The position numbers and the translations under genes are program-made. From contig CANTUV010000014.1 in the NCBI GenBank assembly GCA_947685225.1, positions 868,001 to 932,000 of the forward strand: DNA of 64,000 bases, read 5' to 3'. Shown one piece after another: positions 35,226-46,594 of this stretch. The notes beneath the pieces were generated by a model. That model saw only the letters and a list, made by a program, of their open reading frames with translations, did no database searches and was not told where the DNA came from. Position 1 is the stretch's first letter; every line of letters begins with the position of its first letter. The stretch comes from Garcia nutans (taxonomy: Eukaryota > Streptophyta > Magnoliopsida > Malpighiales > Euphorbiaceae).

Positions 35226-36514
35226 ATGGCCCAAATCCAAACACCCAAAAGCATTATTGATTCTTTAGGAGAAGAAATAATAGAATTTTAACACCAGTTT
35301 CAATTTGCATGTTGATTGTGGTGATTCTTGTTTCAATCCTCAACACAAACTCTTCGTCTTCAGCATCACCAACAATAAATACCATAGCTACCATCGCATA
35401 CACTGAGACAATCTCAGACTCCTTCTGGGATAAGCTCAAAGGTTTTGAAGTCACTTGTTTTTGTGACTGTTGTCACTGTTGTTACTTTTGTTCTGGTGCT
35501 TCTTTTTTTTATCTTAGATGCACTCAGCTTTTGAAACTTTACATGGGCTTTTCTTTTTTTATTGTTTTGGGGTTTATGGGTGGTGAAATTGCCTTGTTCT
35601 TGATTAACGATTTTAGTGTTCCTATTGATTGTTTCACATTTTTGGTGGTTTTGTTCAACTTTGCTGTTGTGGGTGTATTGGCTGTGTTTATGTCAAAAAT
35701 GGCTATATTTGTGGCACAGGCGTATTTGGTTGCCATTGGGGTTTTAGTTGCTTATTGGTTAACTCTTTTGCCTGAATGGACTACTTGGATACTATTTGTT
35801 GCTATGGCATTGTATGATCTTGCTGCTGTTTTATTGCCTGTTGGGCCATTAAGGCTCCTGGTAGAGCTTGCAATATCTAGGGACGAAGATATACCTGCAT
35901 TGGTTTATGAGGCTCGGCCTGTGATTAATCATGATTTGGGATCAAGGAATGGTGCAACTCAAAGGAGGTTGTGGAGAGAAAGGAGAAATGTAGTAAATGG
36001 TTCTGAAGAGAATTTGAATCCTAACTCTGTTTTGGATTCAAACTTGAGTAACAGTACAGTTAATTCAACTCAGACTGGTCATCATGATGCTAGATTGGTT
36101 AGGGCTGAAGTGGGGCAACTCATGGAAAGGGATTCTGAGCTTTCCGCTCCATTACTTGACCATAGAAGTGGTATTCAGTTGCACAGGCAAGGAGATTCTG
36201 CATTGAATGAAAGTTTGCTGCTAGAGGGTATTGGATTAGGGTCAACTGGTGCTATCAAGCTGGGGCTGGGGGATTTTATCTTCTACAGTGTGTTAGTTGG
36301 CAAAGCAGCAATGTATGACTTTATGACCGTGTATGCTTGTTATCTTGCGATAATAGCTGGTCTAGGCATTACTCTGATGCTATTGGCATTCTATCAGAAA
36401 GCTTTGCCAGCTCTTCTGGTGTCAATTGTCGCTAGGTGTGTTGTTTATTTCTTGACTCGGCTGTTACTTGAAGCTTTTGTTGTACAATGTTCATTGAATC
36501 TCGCAATGTTTTAG
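35226..36514 (+). pseudogene. Presenilin (gamma-secretase catalytic subunit family), single exon, with several local frame errors
   Basis: Presenilins are intramembrane aspartyl proteases with nine membrane helices; plant genes are intronless, as here. Both catalytic aspartates remain: LYD at 35813-35818 and LGLGD with Asp at 36272-36274. Large blocks are conserved (EWTTWI, GPLRLLVELAISRDEDIPA, LEGIGLGSTGAIKLGLGDF). Errors: the ATG at 35226 reads SLGEEII, then a missing base near 35281-35283 leads to TAA at 35289, and the rest is in another frame. A patch at about 35443-35511 is out of frame, replacing the second membrane helix by a Cys-rich peptide (CFCDCCHCCYFC); frame returns after a run of eight T. 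A smaller patch near 36425-36445 reads VARCVV. The PALP motif is PALL at 36407-36418. The in-frame ATG at 35309 would give 401 aa but with a destroyed helix. This is probably a pseudogene; a low-quality assembly patch is the alternative. Confidence 0.88.
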
Positions 36515-38311
36515 TGATCTAATAAGCATTGTAGTTTAAAATTTGCCACAGTCCATAGAAGATGCAGAGTTTGAAATTCATCTACGGTTGCAACTTATAT
36601 TCTTTTGCCAAATTATTGCATATTTTGAATTTACTATTCGTGTGGGACCTAATGTGAAATGTTGTAGAAACATGAAGATAGACCAACTGGCATAAGTTAT
36701 CACTCAACTGAAGTCTATGTATCAACTATTTGAGTTTTTTTTTTGGATTTAATGAATGGATTATTCAGTTCAAATTATCTCAATAAATGTAAATGTCAGA
36801 ATATTTTATAAGCACAATTCACAGCAAACAGGTAATGGAAAATTTTGAAGGAAAATCTAGCTGGTTAAAGTTCGACAAAAGTATCCTCGAGATGGTGTTG
36901 GGGGGAACTGTGGAAGGGATGCGCATGAGATGATCTTGAAAATTGGAAGGTTGTTTAGAACTATAGAACAAACTATTTCAAAGAAGTGCTTAAAACCATG
37001 CAATAAATCTGTGTTGATGGATTTTGGGTGCTCACTGCTGCTTTAGAAGCTACAAGTGCTGGAAGTCAAACTCAAAATAAAGGAACTTCATTTGATTTGA
37101 AGGGAACCAGAACATTGTTATTCTTAGAGCTTTAGCTCCTTAGAGAGTTTATAATATGCATGCTCATTTTTTAATATGTAAGCTTTCAGTACTGCAATCA
37201 AGAGGGCAATATGTTCAGTTTTTTTCCAGTGATTTTGCTTTTGCCTTCATACATGGTGGCAGTTTTTGGCTTCAGGAAGCTTCATCTGCTTAAAGGTAAT
37301 TCCCTTCTGTCTGCCTCATATTTGGACCATCATTTTCATGTGGTTTGCCAAATTTTTAGTATGACCATGTTCTAAGTTAAGAATATGAAAATTTCTTTGC
37401 ATTCAGTTATCGTGGTTGTGAAAGTCACTTCTCTGGTTTAATGTTAAGGTGATTTCTCAAAATATTGTAATTTGGGATCTTTCTTAAACTCCTTTTCAAT
37501 GTAATGTGATGAGAAGCTCCTATCTTATTTGGTGAAAACACCTATATATTTGTGTGCGCGTGTGTATATAACTTGGAATAGAGCTGTTTGAACTAAAAGG
37601 AATTGTCAAGAATAGAACTGTTATTGCTATACCGAACTTGAAGGTAGTTTTGTGATTACAAGTTGACATATATGGAAGAATTGAGTTGGAAGGAGATATT
37701 TTAACAACCCAAAAATAGGATAAATAGGACACGCTGTTATGATTTCACAATCAAACTGGTTTGCACTTTGGAGCAGTAATGAAGTTTGTCTTGTACCAAT
37801 GTCGAATGAATTGATGCTCTGTCTTGCAGCAACTGAGGAATCATTGTTACTATTCTTCTATTGTACACGGAGCAGTGATGTCTTTTAAATTTATGGTCTC
37901 CATATTGATCTCTAAATTTTACTTCTTTCCACCATGAATTAAGCAGCCAAGTTCTACCTTTCAGCATGTGAGCTCCAAGTGTCTTCCTCTTCCATATCTC
38001 TGTAAATTGCTTGGAATATTTGGGATAAAAAAACTAAATATTTCATTGATTCACAGAGAACTAGAAAAAAAAACAAACCTTTTCTAGATATATATATATA
38101 TTACAGTTGGACGTCATATTGTATCATTGCACAGTATTTATAGCTGAAGAAGATGCTCCAAATACAACAGTATTTGGACATCTGATAAAATGATAGATCA
38201 AATTGTTCTCTCTCCCATTAGTTTCAGCTAATAAATGTAGCTATAAAGCACAGATATGGACATGTTGATATGATTATTCTTACGGAAATTACCGGATAAT
38301 GTAGGTAAATA
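36515..38311. other. Region between presenilin and the L1-type LINE
   Basis: Probably begins with the presenilin 3' UTR. The composition at 36840-37000 and 37740-37970 is less AT-rich than typical spacer, but I find no recognisable exon chain. The short ORFs give no known domains. An (AT)n tract lies at about 38086-38101. Confidence 0.35.
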
Positions 38312-38362
38312 ATATATATATATATTTTTTATATAAAGGCGGGCGGCACCGCCGGGATGAAT

Positions 38363-39925
38363 TTATTTATATCTAAAATAAGGAAGACCAATATTTTCTG
38401 TTCTCACTAAGCCTCTTATAACCTGAGGAAGTGAAGCTTCAGAGTCAAAATAAAAGTTACACAAGTTAAGTCTACTTAGGCTAGCTAGAGAGTGAGAGAT
38501 TTGATTAATTTCCCTATAAACATGACTAATAGAAGATCCAAAGGAGATCAGAAAATCACGAATAAAGTTTAGCCTATGGTCCGTTGGACTGAAGTTTCGC
38601 AAGTCCAGGAAAAGTTGAGCAAGAGCCAGGGAATCCACTTCAATTTCTACCATGCTATTGTAAGCTTTTGCGTACCAGAATGTAGCAACATAAAGAGCTT
38701 GTATTTCTGCTTGGAAAGGAGATGAGGCATTCAATAGAAAACCTTAGCCAACAATAAATTTCCCTAATGAATCCCGTAGTATAAAGCCTCCAGACATAGC
38801 TTGTTTAGTGTAGGAACCATCCACATTCAATTTTAATCTAGCACGAGTAGGTCTCATCCATTTTACTAGCATAGGTTGCTTTTGCAAACTACCAAAACCT
38901 TCGGGTAATAAATCAATAAGCTTAAGAGGTAATTGCTTACCATATTTTTTAGCCGAGACAGCTACTCCCCAACTGTAGAGGTAGGACTCAATTTGCTGAT
39001 GCAGACCATCAATCCTTATTTTGCCTTCACCCCACCTGCACGAACAGTACATTTTCCAAACATGCCAAATGATGATTTGAGGGATGAACCTTCTCAGCAA
39101 GCTCACAAAGGAACCCGTATTCTTAACTAACCACCAACTAATCAAAGTTTGTCTGATTGAGTGACCAGTATTGGTGACATCCAGGAAAAATGAACCATAG
39201 TATCTCCATATGTTTTTTACTTTTTTGCAGTTAAGGAAGAGATGATCCATAGAGTCTGAATCTTCATTGCATAAATGACACACCGGAGGACCAGAAATAC
39301 CGAAAAGGTATAAGTTCACATGCAAGGGAAGAGCTTGATGAAGTACTCTCCAAGTGAAAAAAGATATAGTCTTTGGAATTTTTGGATGCCAAACCGAGGA
39401 AAATGATAAACGAGTTGCATTACCACTTCTCACAAAATTGTAAACGGAAGTGAATTGGAATTTGGCCGTGAGGCGATCACCATGATGATAATTCTCCTGA
39501 GAATCACAGAAGAAACCAAGGGCCAGATGGTGTACCTTGCAGATGCGCTTCCAAATGTTGGAATCAATTATCTGGAAGCTCATGTCACCTTTTCGATAAT
39601 AACGGTGCATCATGTAGTCCGCCCAGAGAGAATCTCTTTTCATTAAAAGCCACCATAGCTTAACTGAGAAGGTTGTTTGAATCACATTGAGAGAGCGCAA
39701 ACCGATGCCTCCTTCATCAGTAGGTTGGCATAAAAGAGAGAACTTTACCCAGTGCTTTTTTTCTGAGCCCCATAAAAAATTTGCCATTTTTTGCTCCATG
39801 ATGCGGATGACACTCTTAGGAAGAGACATGGCAGCCATAACATGAAGAGGAATAGTGGATAGGACATGCTTTATCAAAGTAATACGACCTCCAATAGACA
39901 AAAAAATTTTAGTCCAGCCCTGCAA
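38363..39925 (-). pseudogene. LINE ORF2, C-terminal region and RNase H domain (interrupted by TAA)
   Basis: Continues the RT thumb (LQGWTKIFLSIGGRITLIKH), a zinc-ribbon-like segment (HLCNEDSDSMDHLFLNC) and an RNase H domain, LNVDGSYTKQAMSGGFILRD in the first part and AEIQALY and EVDSLAL in the second. TAA at 38744-38746 separates the parts within the same frame. The RNase H is of the plant type that many L1 lineages carry at the ORF2 C-terminus. Confidence 0.85.
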
Positions 39926-41766
39926 TTTGTCATTGAATTTCCTAATAATGTCACCACAATAGGAAATACGGTTAATACCCTGATAAAGGGGGCTCCCAAA
40001 TAAGTGAAAGGAAAATCCTTCTTTTTAATAGAAAAAGCATGCTCAATGCGACGAATACCAACTTTAGTCATATTTTTAGAACAATAAAAGGAGCTTTTGT
40101 TGAAGTTAATACATTGACCAGAAGCACTTTGATATTTGTTGAGGAAAGTTGTGAGTTGAGAAATACTGCGAAGATCGCCCCTTGTAAAAATCAACAAATC
40201 ATCTGCAAATCCAAGATGGGTGACAATTGGACAGCCACGGCCTAGATGGTAGGGTAAAATCTTTCCACTATCCACCAAGTATTTAAGACCCCTAGAAAAA
40301 GCTTCTGACATAATAATAAACAAGTAAGGCGAGAGTGGGTCACCTTGTTTAACCCCTTTGGATGGAGCAAAGAAACCATAAGAGATACCATTCACACAGA
40401 CAGAAAGTTTAGATGAAGCCAGGTTGTTCATAACAATGGAAGTAAACCTACTAGAGAAACCGAGTTTACCAAGCAGATCCTTGAGAAAAACCCATGAAAC
40501 TCTATCAAACGCCTTAGACATGTCAAGCTTAATAGCTATGTTTCCTCCCTTTGCTTTGCGGTCAATTTCGTGAATAAGATCATTAGCAAGAAGGATTTGA
40601 GAGTGAATAGATCTTTCATGCATAAATCCAGCTTGTTCAGGAGAAATCAAAGTGGCTAGGATAGGAACCAATCTGGAAGCTAAGATCTTTGTGCAAACTT
40701 TACTAACAAAATTAGTAAGACAAATAGGACGGAATTCAGCAAAGGTAGACGGGCAACTAACCTTGGGAATTAAGATAAGTTGAGAGCAGCTAAAGGATTG
40801 CGGGATGGAGAGACCGAGAAAGAATTCTTTCACTGCACTACACACATCCCAACAAATAATATCCCAACAAGCTCTGAAAAAAGAACCATCATAACCGTCC
40901 GGGCCAGGGGCGCTATCAGGATCAAGTTGCCAAACAGTATTCTTAATTTCCAAGTCAGATGGAATTGCAGTGAGGGTAGCATTTTGATCTTCAGAAATAA
41001 TGGTTGGGATATGAGCCATCATATCAGAAAAATCATAATTCCCATCATCGCTACTAAAAAGCTCTTGAAAATATCGAGCTGCTTCCGAACCAATATCCTC
41101 TTGAGAAGATAACCAAGAGCCATCTGAAGATTTAATACGAACAATGCGCCTGAAATTCCTAGCGATTTTGACATACCTATGAAAAAAGCGAGTATTGGCA
41201 TCCCCATCTTGAATCCATTTAACTCTCGCCTTCTGCTTCCAATAGATTTCTTCTAACCGAAGCTTATGAGCAAGGTTAGCTTGAAGCTCTTTCAGATGTT
41301 TCCTGTTAATATCTGAAGGGTCTTCAATGTAAGCAGATTCAGCCATAACAGCCTCACTTTCAGCCTTCTGCACACCAGTAAAAATGTTTCCAAAAATCTC
41401 TTTATTCCATGTTCGCAAAGCTTTTTTTAGGTCTTTGAGTTTCAAGTGGAGGCCCTTCATACCACCTCCATAAAAGCTCTTAGACCATTGATCTTTCACA
41501 AAAGGAATAAAAAACTTGTGTTCAAGCCACATTTTCTGAAATTTGAAAGGCTTTGGAAGTTGAAATACAGTCTTGTTGCAGTTGAGAAAAAGCGGACAAT
41601 GGTCCGAAGTAGTAGAGCCTAGGTGTCTCACCAATGTAACATCAAATTGTTCAAAAAATAAATCATTGGCCAAAAACCGATCAAGACGCTTCCAAACCAT
41701 TCCACTATTTCGCTTTCCAGACCAAGTAAAGGCAGGGCCATAAAAGGAAAATCCATAAACCCACAA
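39874..41766 (-). pseudogene. LINE ORF2, end of endonuclease plus reverse transcriptase
   Basis: Contains the end of the endonuclease (SDHCPLF), the linker (WKQKARVKWIQDGDANTRFFH, conserved in plant L1) and RT palm motifs: DSAPGPDGYDG, RPICLTNFVSKV, AIKLDMSKAFDRV, GVKQGDPLSPYLF and the catalytic FADDLL. The frame is lost after TYLGAPF because one base is missing in a C-run (plus strand 39988-39992); the next piece continues in another frame. Confidence 0.88.
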
Positions 41767-42248
41767 GTATCACAACAGGAATTGAAGTCATCAATACTGG
41801 CTTGGTTAGGAACAGCAGAGCCCTTGTATTCATCAATGCCCCGAGTAACATTAAAATCCCCTCCAATAAGAATAGGACAATCAATATTATGATCAGTCAA
41901 TGTCTCCCATAAAATGCTTCTCTCATGCCTAGAGTGTTTGCCATACACCATAGCTAATGTAAAAGAGAATTTAAAGGATAAACAATGAGCCATGCAAAAG
42001 GTAACTTGCCCCTTATCAAAGAAGTTTTGGAGAGTTATTGATTGAGTATTCCATAGTAGCCAGCATTTATTGTTGTCATTGCCAAAAAATTGATCAAAAC
42101 CCAACCTCTTAGCAAACACAGGACCTTGCTCAACATTAACCATAGGTTCTATTATGATAACAAATAAGAATTTATGAGAAGCACATAAACTTTTGAGTCT
42201 AATGAAGGAAGAGGATATACCTCTAATGTTCCAACACAAGCAATTCAT
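41628..42248 (-). pseudogene. LINE ORF2, endonuclease part (frame-disrupted)
   Basis: Starts MNCLCWNIRGISS, the usual start of plant L1 ORF2, followed by FVIIIEPMV, GGDFNV and the region leading to FMDFPF. Near 41740 the reading frame changes, and the endonuclease continues in the next ORF as FYGPAFTWSGKR and TTSDHCPLFL. A single indel separates the two pieces. The endonuclease nicks target DNA in target-primed reverse transcription. Confidence 0.82.
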
Positions 42249-43204
42249 TGATTGTTGATATTATTCACCGAAGCTTGAAGATGCGATCGACGCGTAGTGA
42301 TGGGAGAGTCACGGCCAGATTTCTGTTTGCCTTTTTTCTTTCTGGTTACTTCGATAAAACCCTCATCATTAGCATTCAGCATTTTCCTGTCGAGAATGGC
42401 CGCATCTATCATCAGTTGGTTAATATCTTTGAACGAAGCTGAGTCATCATCAGTTGCATGTCCCAATTCCTCATCTTCTTGACTCGTTTCTTCGTTATCG
42501 GAATAAGAAGTTTTAGTGTGTTGATTCTTCACTGGATTTTCAACTTTAGAATGATTGGTTATACCATAGATTACCCCCTCACTAGCCATTGACAATTTGG
42601 AATGCATCACAGCTAATTCCAAATTGTTTTCATCATCTTCTCTATCTCTATCAAAATCTGGCTTCTCCTTTTCCTTGCCCTTTTCCTCATCAGCCATGAT
42701 TAAAATAGCAGTTTCACCCTTATCGTTTATAGTAGTCATAGCTTCCTTCTCGGTCAATGAGTTAATGTTAACTGCATTAACTTCCGAAGAAACATTCTTA
42801 GCATTAACTTTCTGTTGCAACAAGGAAGCAGAGAGCTTGTCTTGAGAGACCTGTTGTTTTGCAGAGTGAATTGGAATCCAGGCCAAGTTTGTTTTTTTTG
42901 GAGGAGCTGCTGGGTGATTAGTTGCGGGTACAGATTGAACTTTGGGCTGAATATTCTCTGTGTCACCATTAATCTGCTGATCCTTGACCTCCAGATCACG
43001 AGAGCAGTCATTTTCCAAGTGACCAAACCTCTCACAATTAGAACAATACAGAGGCAAGTCTTCATAATGAATGGGTTGAGGGAAGACCGAACCAGCATTA
43101 TCAATCCATAGTTTCGTTGGGAGTTCTTTGGAAACATCGATCTCGACACAGATACGAGCCACCGATGGTCGAGAGCGTTGCACAGTGGCTGAATCCAGTT
43201 TCAA
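42245..43204 (-). CDS. LINE ORF1 protein (nucleic-acid binding, zinc knuckle), N-terminally truncated
   Basis: An open frame of about 319 codons continues in frame upstream of 43204 to about 43300 without a proper start. It begins with the end of the plant LINE ORF1 domain (IGNPLKLDSATV, KLWID), then one CCHC knuckle at residues about 52-65, then a long charged low-complexity tail (KEKEKPDFDRDREDDENN) ending in a basic region (TRKKKGKQKSGRDS). In L1 elements this product binds element RNA. The stop overlaps the endonuclease ORF start by four bases. Confidence 0.8.
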   Translation of the reverse strand: MKLDSATVQRSRPSVARICVEIDVSKELPTKLWIDNAGSVFPQPIHYEDLPLYCSNCERFGHLENDCSRDLEVKDQQINGDTENIQPKVQSVPATNHPAAPPKKTNLAWIPIHSAKQQVSQDKLSASLLQQKVNAKNVSSEVNAVNINSLTEKEAMTTINDKGETAILIMADEEKGKEKEKPDFDRDREDDENNLELAVMHSKLSMASEGVIYGITNHSKVENPVKNQHTKTSYSDNEETSQEDEELGHATDDDSASFKDINQLMIDAAILDRKMLNANDEGFIEVTRKKKGKQKSGRDSPITTRRSHLQASVNNINNQ

Positions 43205-43305
43205 CGGGTTACCAATCAGATGAGCAATTTTAAACAGAGCTTCCTTACATTCAAAGACAAATTTTACAAAATGGTTTTCCTTTTTTAACCTAAACCGAGT
43301 GATCT

Positions 43306-44692
43306 AAAATCAAAAGTATTAGAAAAAATAATTTTTTTTAACTGTGTTGAATACCGAATAATAGGATTAATTAAATTCTAAATCCTTGTCAAGATTTTAT
43401 AATCTATTATAATATATAAGCAAATAAGGTAAGCAAATTCATGCAGTTCACTTGCATGTATTAAAAGCAAGCCACCGTGTTGATTCTGTCAATCAATATA
43501 TAAATTAAAGCCTTTCTGCCTTTGCTTTTGTTAATTAATTATTATATATTTAGCCATCAAAGCTCACATATAATAATAACCATTTCTCAGTCAACAGCTT
43601 TTACACAATCTAATTTAAACAAATTGAATGTACACATCAAAATTTTCAGCACTCTTTACTCTTTTATTCTTCTAGCTTCTCGGCAGCCAACTGGCCCCTG
43701 AGTCTAGAGGAGGACGGCAATGCAAGGACATTTTAAGTCTTTCTTTATGCTTATATTATGACTTCAAAAATCTATTTTGAAGCATAGTAAGATAACAGTT
43801 TAATAATAAATATATATTTTCTTCTTCTATGCCAATGCTAAAAAAAATTCTATTTTAAATAAAATTTCACATTTCTTTTACATAAATTCATGTATCTCAA
43901 CTTTGATCATCTTGCACATTGATTGACATATAACAATCGAGACTATAATTTGTTTGATTTATTGATTGCGAGTAGCTGTTAATCACAAATGATTAATCAA
44001 CGGCTAATGGTTAGGAATTAATGTAAATCACTAAATCTTTTTTAATACTACTATTTTTAGATGATGAGCATATTAAATAATCTCATATTAGCAGTTGGAA
44101 GTTTAAATGCCAAATGTTGACTCCTACCCACTCATCTAAACTGGTCCTTGAGTGTATATCCCCAAGAAGATATTGGAAGTTGACCTTCCTTTTACTGACC
44201 TGTAATGGTTAAGTCTTTTAACCAAGAACTTCACCTTTTTAGCATAAATGGGTGAGTGCATAGATTTAAAGTAGTAGACTCTGTTTATATGCATGTGAAC
44301 TAACCAGGAAACTTGAGTTAGTCTTCTAAGTTGTAATTTTTATAAGCAAGTAGACTCTCACCATCCTATCAAAAAAATATAATAGCCCTTCTCAGATTTT
44401 ACTCAAACACAAGCATTCATGGGAGCACGGACATATTTGCATTTACTTCCACGCACACACACACACACAGAGAAAGAAATGTTATGGTATACGAGAATAT
44501 AAAAAAATTTTACATGGAAGTTTGAACAAGACTACAATCAAATTTCCCTTCAGAAATTCTGACAACAGGCCAATGCTATTATAATTCTAATATACATGTA
44601 TGAAAATCAATCAGTACACAATTAGAGGAATGAAAACAAAGTAATGAGGCAAAAAAAAAATAAAGGTATTGAAATTCAAAGCAATTTAGGCT
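43306..44692. other. AT-rich intergenic region between the LINE and EXO70
   Basis: No gene is supported. It contains a short (CA)n tract at about 44452-44468. The 3' UTR of the minus-strand EXO70 gene probably extends from 44692 to about 44500. Confidence 0.4.
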
Positions 44693-46594
44693 TCACCTCC
44701 TGAAATTACGCAGTGATCTTGCTGATCCAGCAAAAAGATCCAAGAGCAGTTCCTCCAACTTATCTGTAGTGTACTTAACATACTTTTCATCAACATTGCT
44801 GTTGTTTGTCCCAAGAAAATTTCGATACGCAGGGATTACTCTCTGTGAAGTTGAAATTTGCAGATCTTCCCGGAGCTGAAGATCTGGAACACACCAGCGT
44901 GTCTGGTTTTTATATACCTCCTCAAAAGCATTGCTGAATCTCCTGCACCTTTCTTTAAGAGTTGTCCTTCCATCATCCCTAAGCACAGAAACAACTGAAC
45001 TCCATGTGGCTCGCACATAGCTTGTTGCATGTTGTTGAAACTTCCCATTATGTTTTCGGATCCATTCATCTCCAAAGAAAAGCCTGAGATCAGATTCTTT
45101 GACCTTTTTGACCATGTAATGGATGTTGTTAATCAAGAAGATACACTGCAAAGAATCATCCTTGTATAATTTGGATTTCTCAATAAGATTGGATTCTAGA
45201 GTGGATGTAATTGACCGAAGGTGGTAAGCCATTGGGCAACATGCAGAAGAAGAAAAGTCCAGCACATTACCCATCTCAACAACAGCATTTAGTTCATCTG
45301 CATCTTGGTCCTTGAGAAGCAAATTTAAAGTATCGGAATAAGCTGTTAGAAGCCTCATGTAATTCATGACGTACCTCGTGAGGGGATGAATTCCACCTCC
45401 TGGTAATGGGCTTGTAGATGCATTAGTTGCAACAGCATTTCCGAATTTCATGAAGGTCTCCCTTGCAGAGTCACCTACTCTCTTCAAAAGCTCATGGAAC
45501 TCGATTCTAATAAAAGAGCCATCATCTTCTGAGAACAAGCCATCTATTTCTATATGAAGATCTGCCATAATATCATACATATCAAGCAGACAGGATAACT
45601 TCTCTAGCTCATGAGGTCCCATTGCTACAGCTTGGCCAAAATTCAAAAGGGACAAAATTGAAGCTTTTGCAATTTCAGTGAAGCAAAATGAATTGGCAGA
45701 ACCAAAATCTCCCAATATCTGGTCACAAAGGCACTTCTCGCTTGTGAGATATCCTCTAATGATGATCTTCATAGCCCACATCCATTTTTTTATCTCACTG
45801 TTTAATCTATCCCATTCCAGCTTCAGGACATCCTCAATACTGAGTTTCTTCATTTCAAGAATCGACAAGTATTCAAATAATGCTTCTCTCCGGACACAAA
45901 TGAAGGCATCACAAAATTCTTGAATGTAATGGGAAGCAGACATTGCATTTGCAATGGACTTGACATCAGGAATTACATGTGGATTAACTAAATCTAGAGC
46001 ATGTTCCACAGATTCTCTGTCATTCCTAATTCTCTGAGATGTTTCCTCGACTATTTCATCTTCCACAGAAGTAAATGATTCATCATAAACCACTGCCTGA
46101 GAATGAAAAGAAACGTATTGCGGCTTAAAAATTTGCTTATGTTGAACTAGTATGTGGCAAAGCTCTTCCTCAAGTCTAGACATTGCTCTCTGCAATACAC
46201 GCTGAGCTCGGCAAGCAATCTCTCTTGGCTTCACATTTTCACTCAAGGACAAACTTCTCAAACTTTCTATCACTGTTAAAATCCCACTGACAGCCTGCAA
46301 ATATTCAGCAGCTTCCATGGGACCGGAGTCCCATATCATAGATGGATTTGATTCCCAATGCATAATCTTTATCTCAGCACATTTCAGCTGTTCTTCAATC
46401 TCATAAAGGGCCCCTTCCTTGCATTCAGTTATTATAGTCATCATGGACAAATGGGAGTCAACCTCCTTGAGTGCTCTTCTAAAATCATCATTCAGATTCG
46501 TACTAGCCTCTAATGCCTTCAGCATATGCTGAGTTGCAGCAATGATGTGTTGTTCTACTTCATAAGTTGGCATGGTAGACTGACCGTCGTGCAT
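44693..46594 (-). CDS. EXO70 family exocyst subunit, single coding exon, intact
   Basis: EXO70 proteins link the exocyst complex to phosphoinositides at the plasma membrane and guide vesicle tethering; plants have many copies. The frame is open for 633 codons from the first ATG (46594, MHDGQSTMPTYEVEQ); a second possible start is at 46573. A splice acceptor (TTTTGCAG) just upstream, ending at 46666, suggests that a 5' UTR intron precedes it. So the longer open frame to 46684 is partly intron, and I did not use it. The N-terminal half is helical. The C-terminal half matches the EXO70 domain: HPLTRYVMNYMRLL, FLINNIHYMVKKVKESDL, GDEWIRKH, ATWSSVVSVL, ERCRRFSNAFEEVYKNQTRW, VPDLQLREDLQISTSQRVIP and the basic C-terminus. 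Intronless coding is usual for most plant EXO70 clades. I cannot assign the clade letter firmly. Confidence 0.93.
   Translation of the reverse strand: MHDGQSTMPTYEVEQHIIAATQHMLKALEASTNLNDDFRRALKEVDSHLSMMTIITECKEGALYEIEEQLKCAEIKIMHWESNPSMIWDSGPMEAAEYLQAVSGILTVIESLRSLSLSENVKPREIACRAQRVLQRAMSRLEEELCHILVQHKQIFKPQYVSFHSQAVVYDESFTSVEDEIVEETSQRIRNDRESVEHALDLVNPHVIPDVKSIANAMSASHYIQEFCDAFICVRREALFEYLSILEMKKLSIEDVLKLEWDRLNSEIKKWMWAMKIIIRGYLTSEKCLCDQILGDFGSANSFCFTEIAKASILSLLNFGQAVAMGPHELEKLSCLLDMYDIMADLHIEIDGLFSEDDGSFIRIEFHELLKRVGDSARETFMKFGNAVATNASTSPLPGGGIHPLTRYVMNYMRLLTAYSDTLNLLLKDQDADELNAVVEMGNVLDFSSSACCPMAYHLRSITSTLESNLIEKSKLYKDDSLQCIFLINNIHYMVKKVKESDLRLFFGDEWIRKHNGKFQQHATSYVRATWSSVVSVLRDDGRTTLKERCRRFSNAFEEVYKNQTRWCVPDLQLREDLQISTSQRVIPAYRNFLGTNNSNVDEKYVKYTTDKLEELLLDLFAGSARSLRNFRR

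Larger units (their letters stand above)
38312..43305 (-). mobile_element. L1-type LINE with C-terminal RNase H domain, 5'-truncated and with frame errors
   Basis: On the minus strand the order is: ORF1 part with a CCHC zinc knuckle (CSNCERFGHLENDC), 43204 down to 42245 and open further upstream to about 43300; APE-type endonuclease starting MNCLCWNIRG (42248); reverse transcriptase with KLDMSKAFDRVSW, KQGDPLSPYLF and FADDLLIF (41766-39874); the C-terminal zinc region (CHLCNEDSDSMDHLFLNC); and a ribonuclease H domain (LNVDGSYTKQ, then AEIQALY and EVDSLAL) to 38363. Lesions: a one-base frame change inside the endonuclease near 41740, a missing base in the C-run at 39988-39992, and TAA at 38744-38746 within RNase H. 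The 3' end has a short GC-rich hairpin (ggcgggcggcaccgccggg) and an A/T-rich tail near 38312-38332. ORF1 lacks its N-terminus. I found no clear target duplication. Confidence 0.9.

Noticed and set aside
35254..35454. Minus-strand 66-codon ORF over presenilin
   Set aside because: It is antisense to the conserved N-terminal presenilin region, with no recognisable domain.
36840..37970. Possible extra exons downstream of presenilin
   Set aside because: Composition is slightly higher in GC, but no splice chain or domain appears, and plant presenilin is complete without them.
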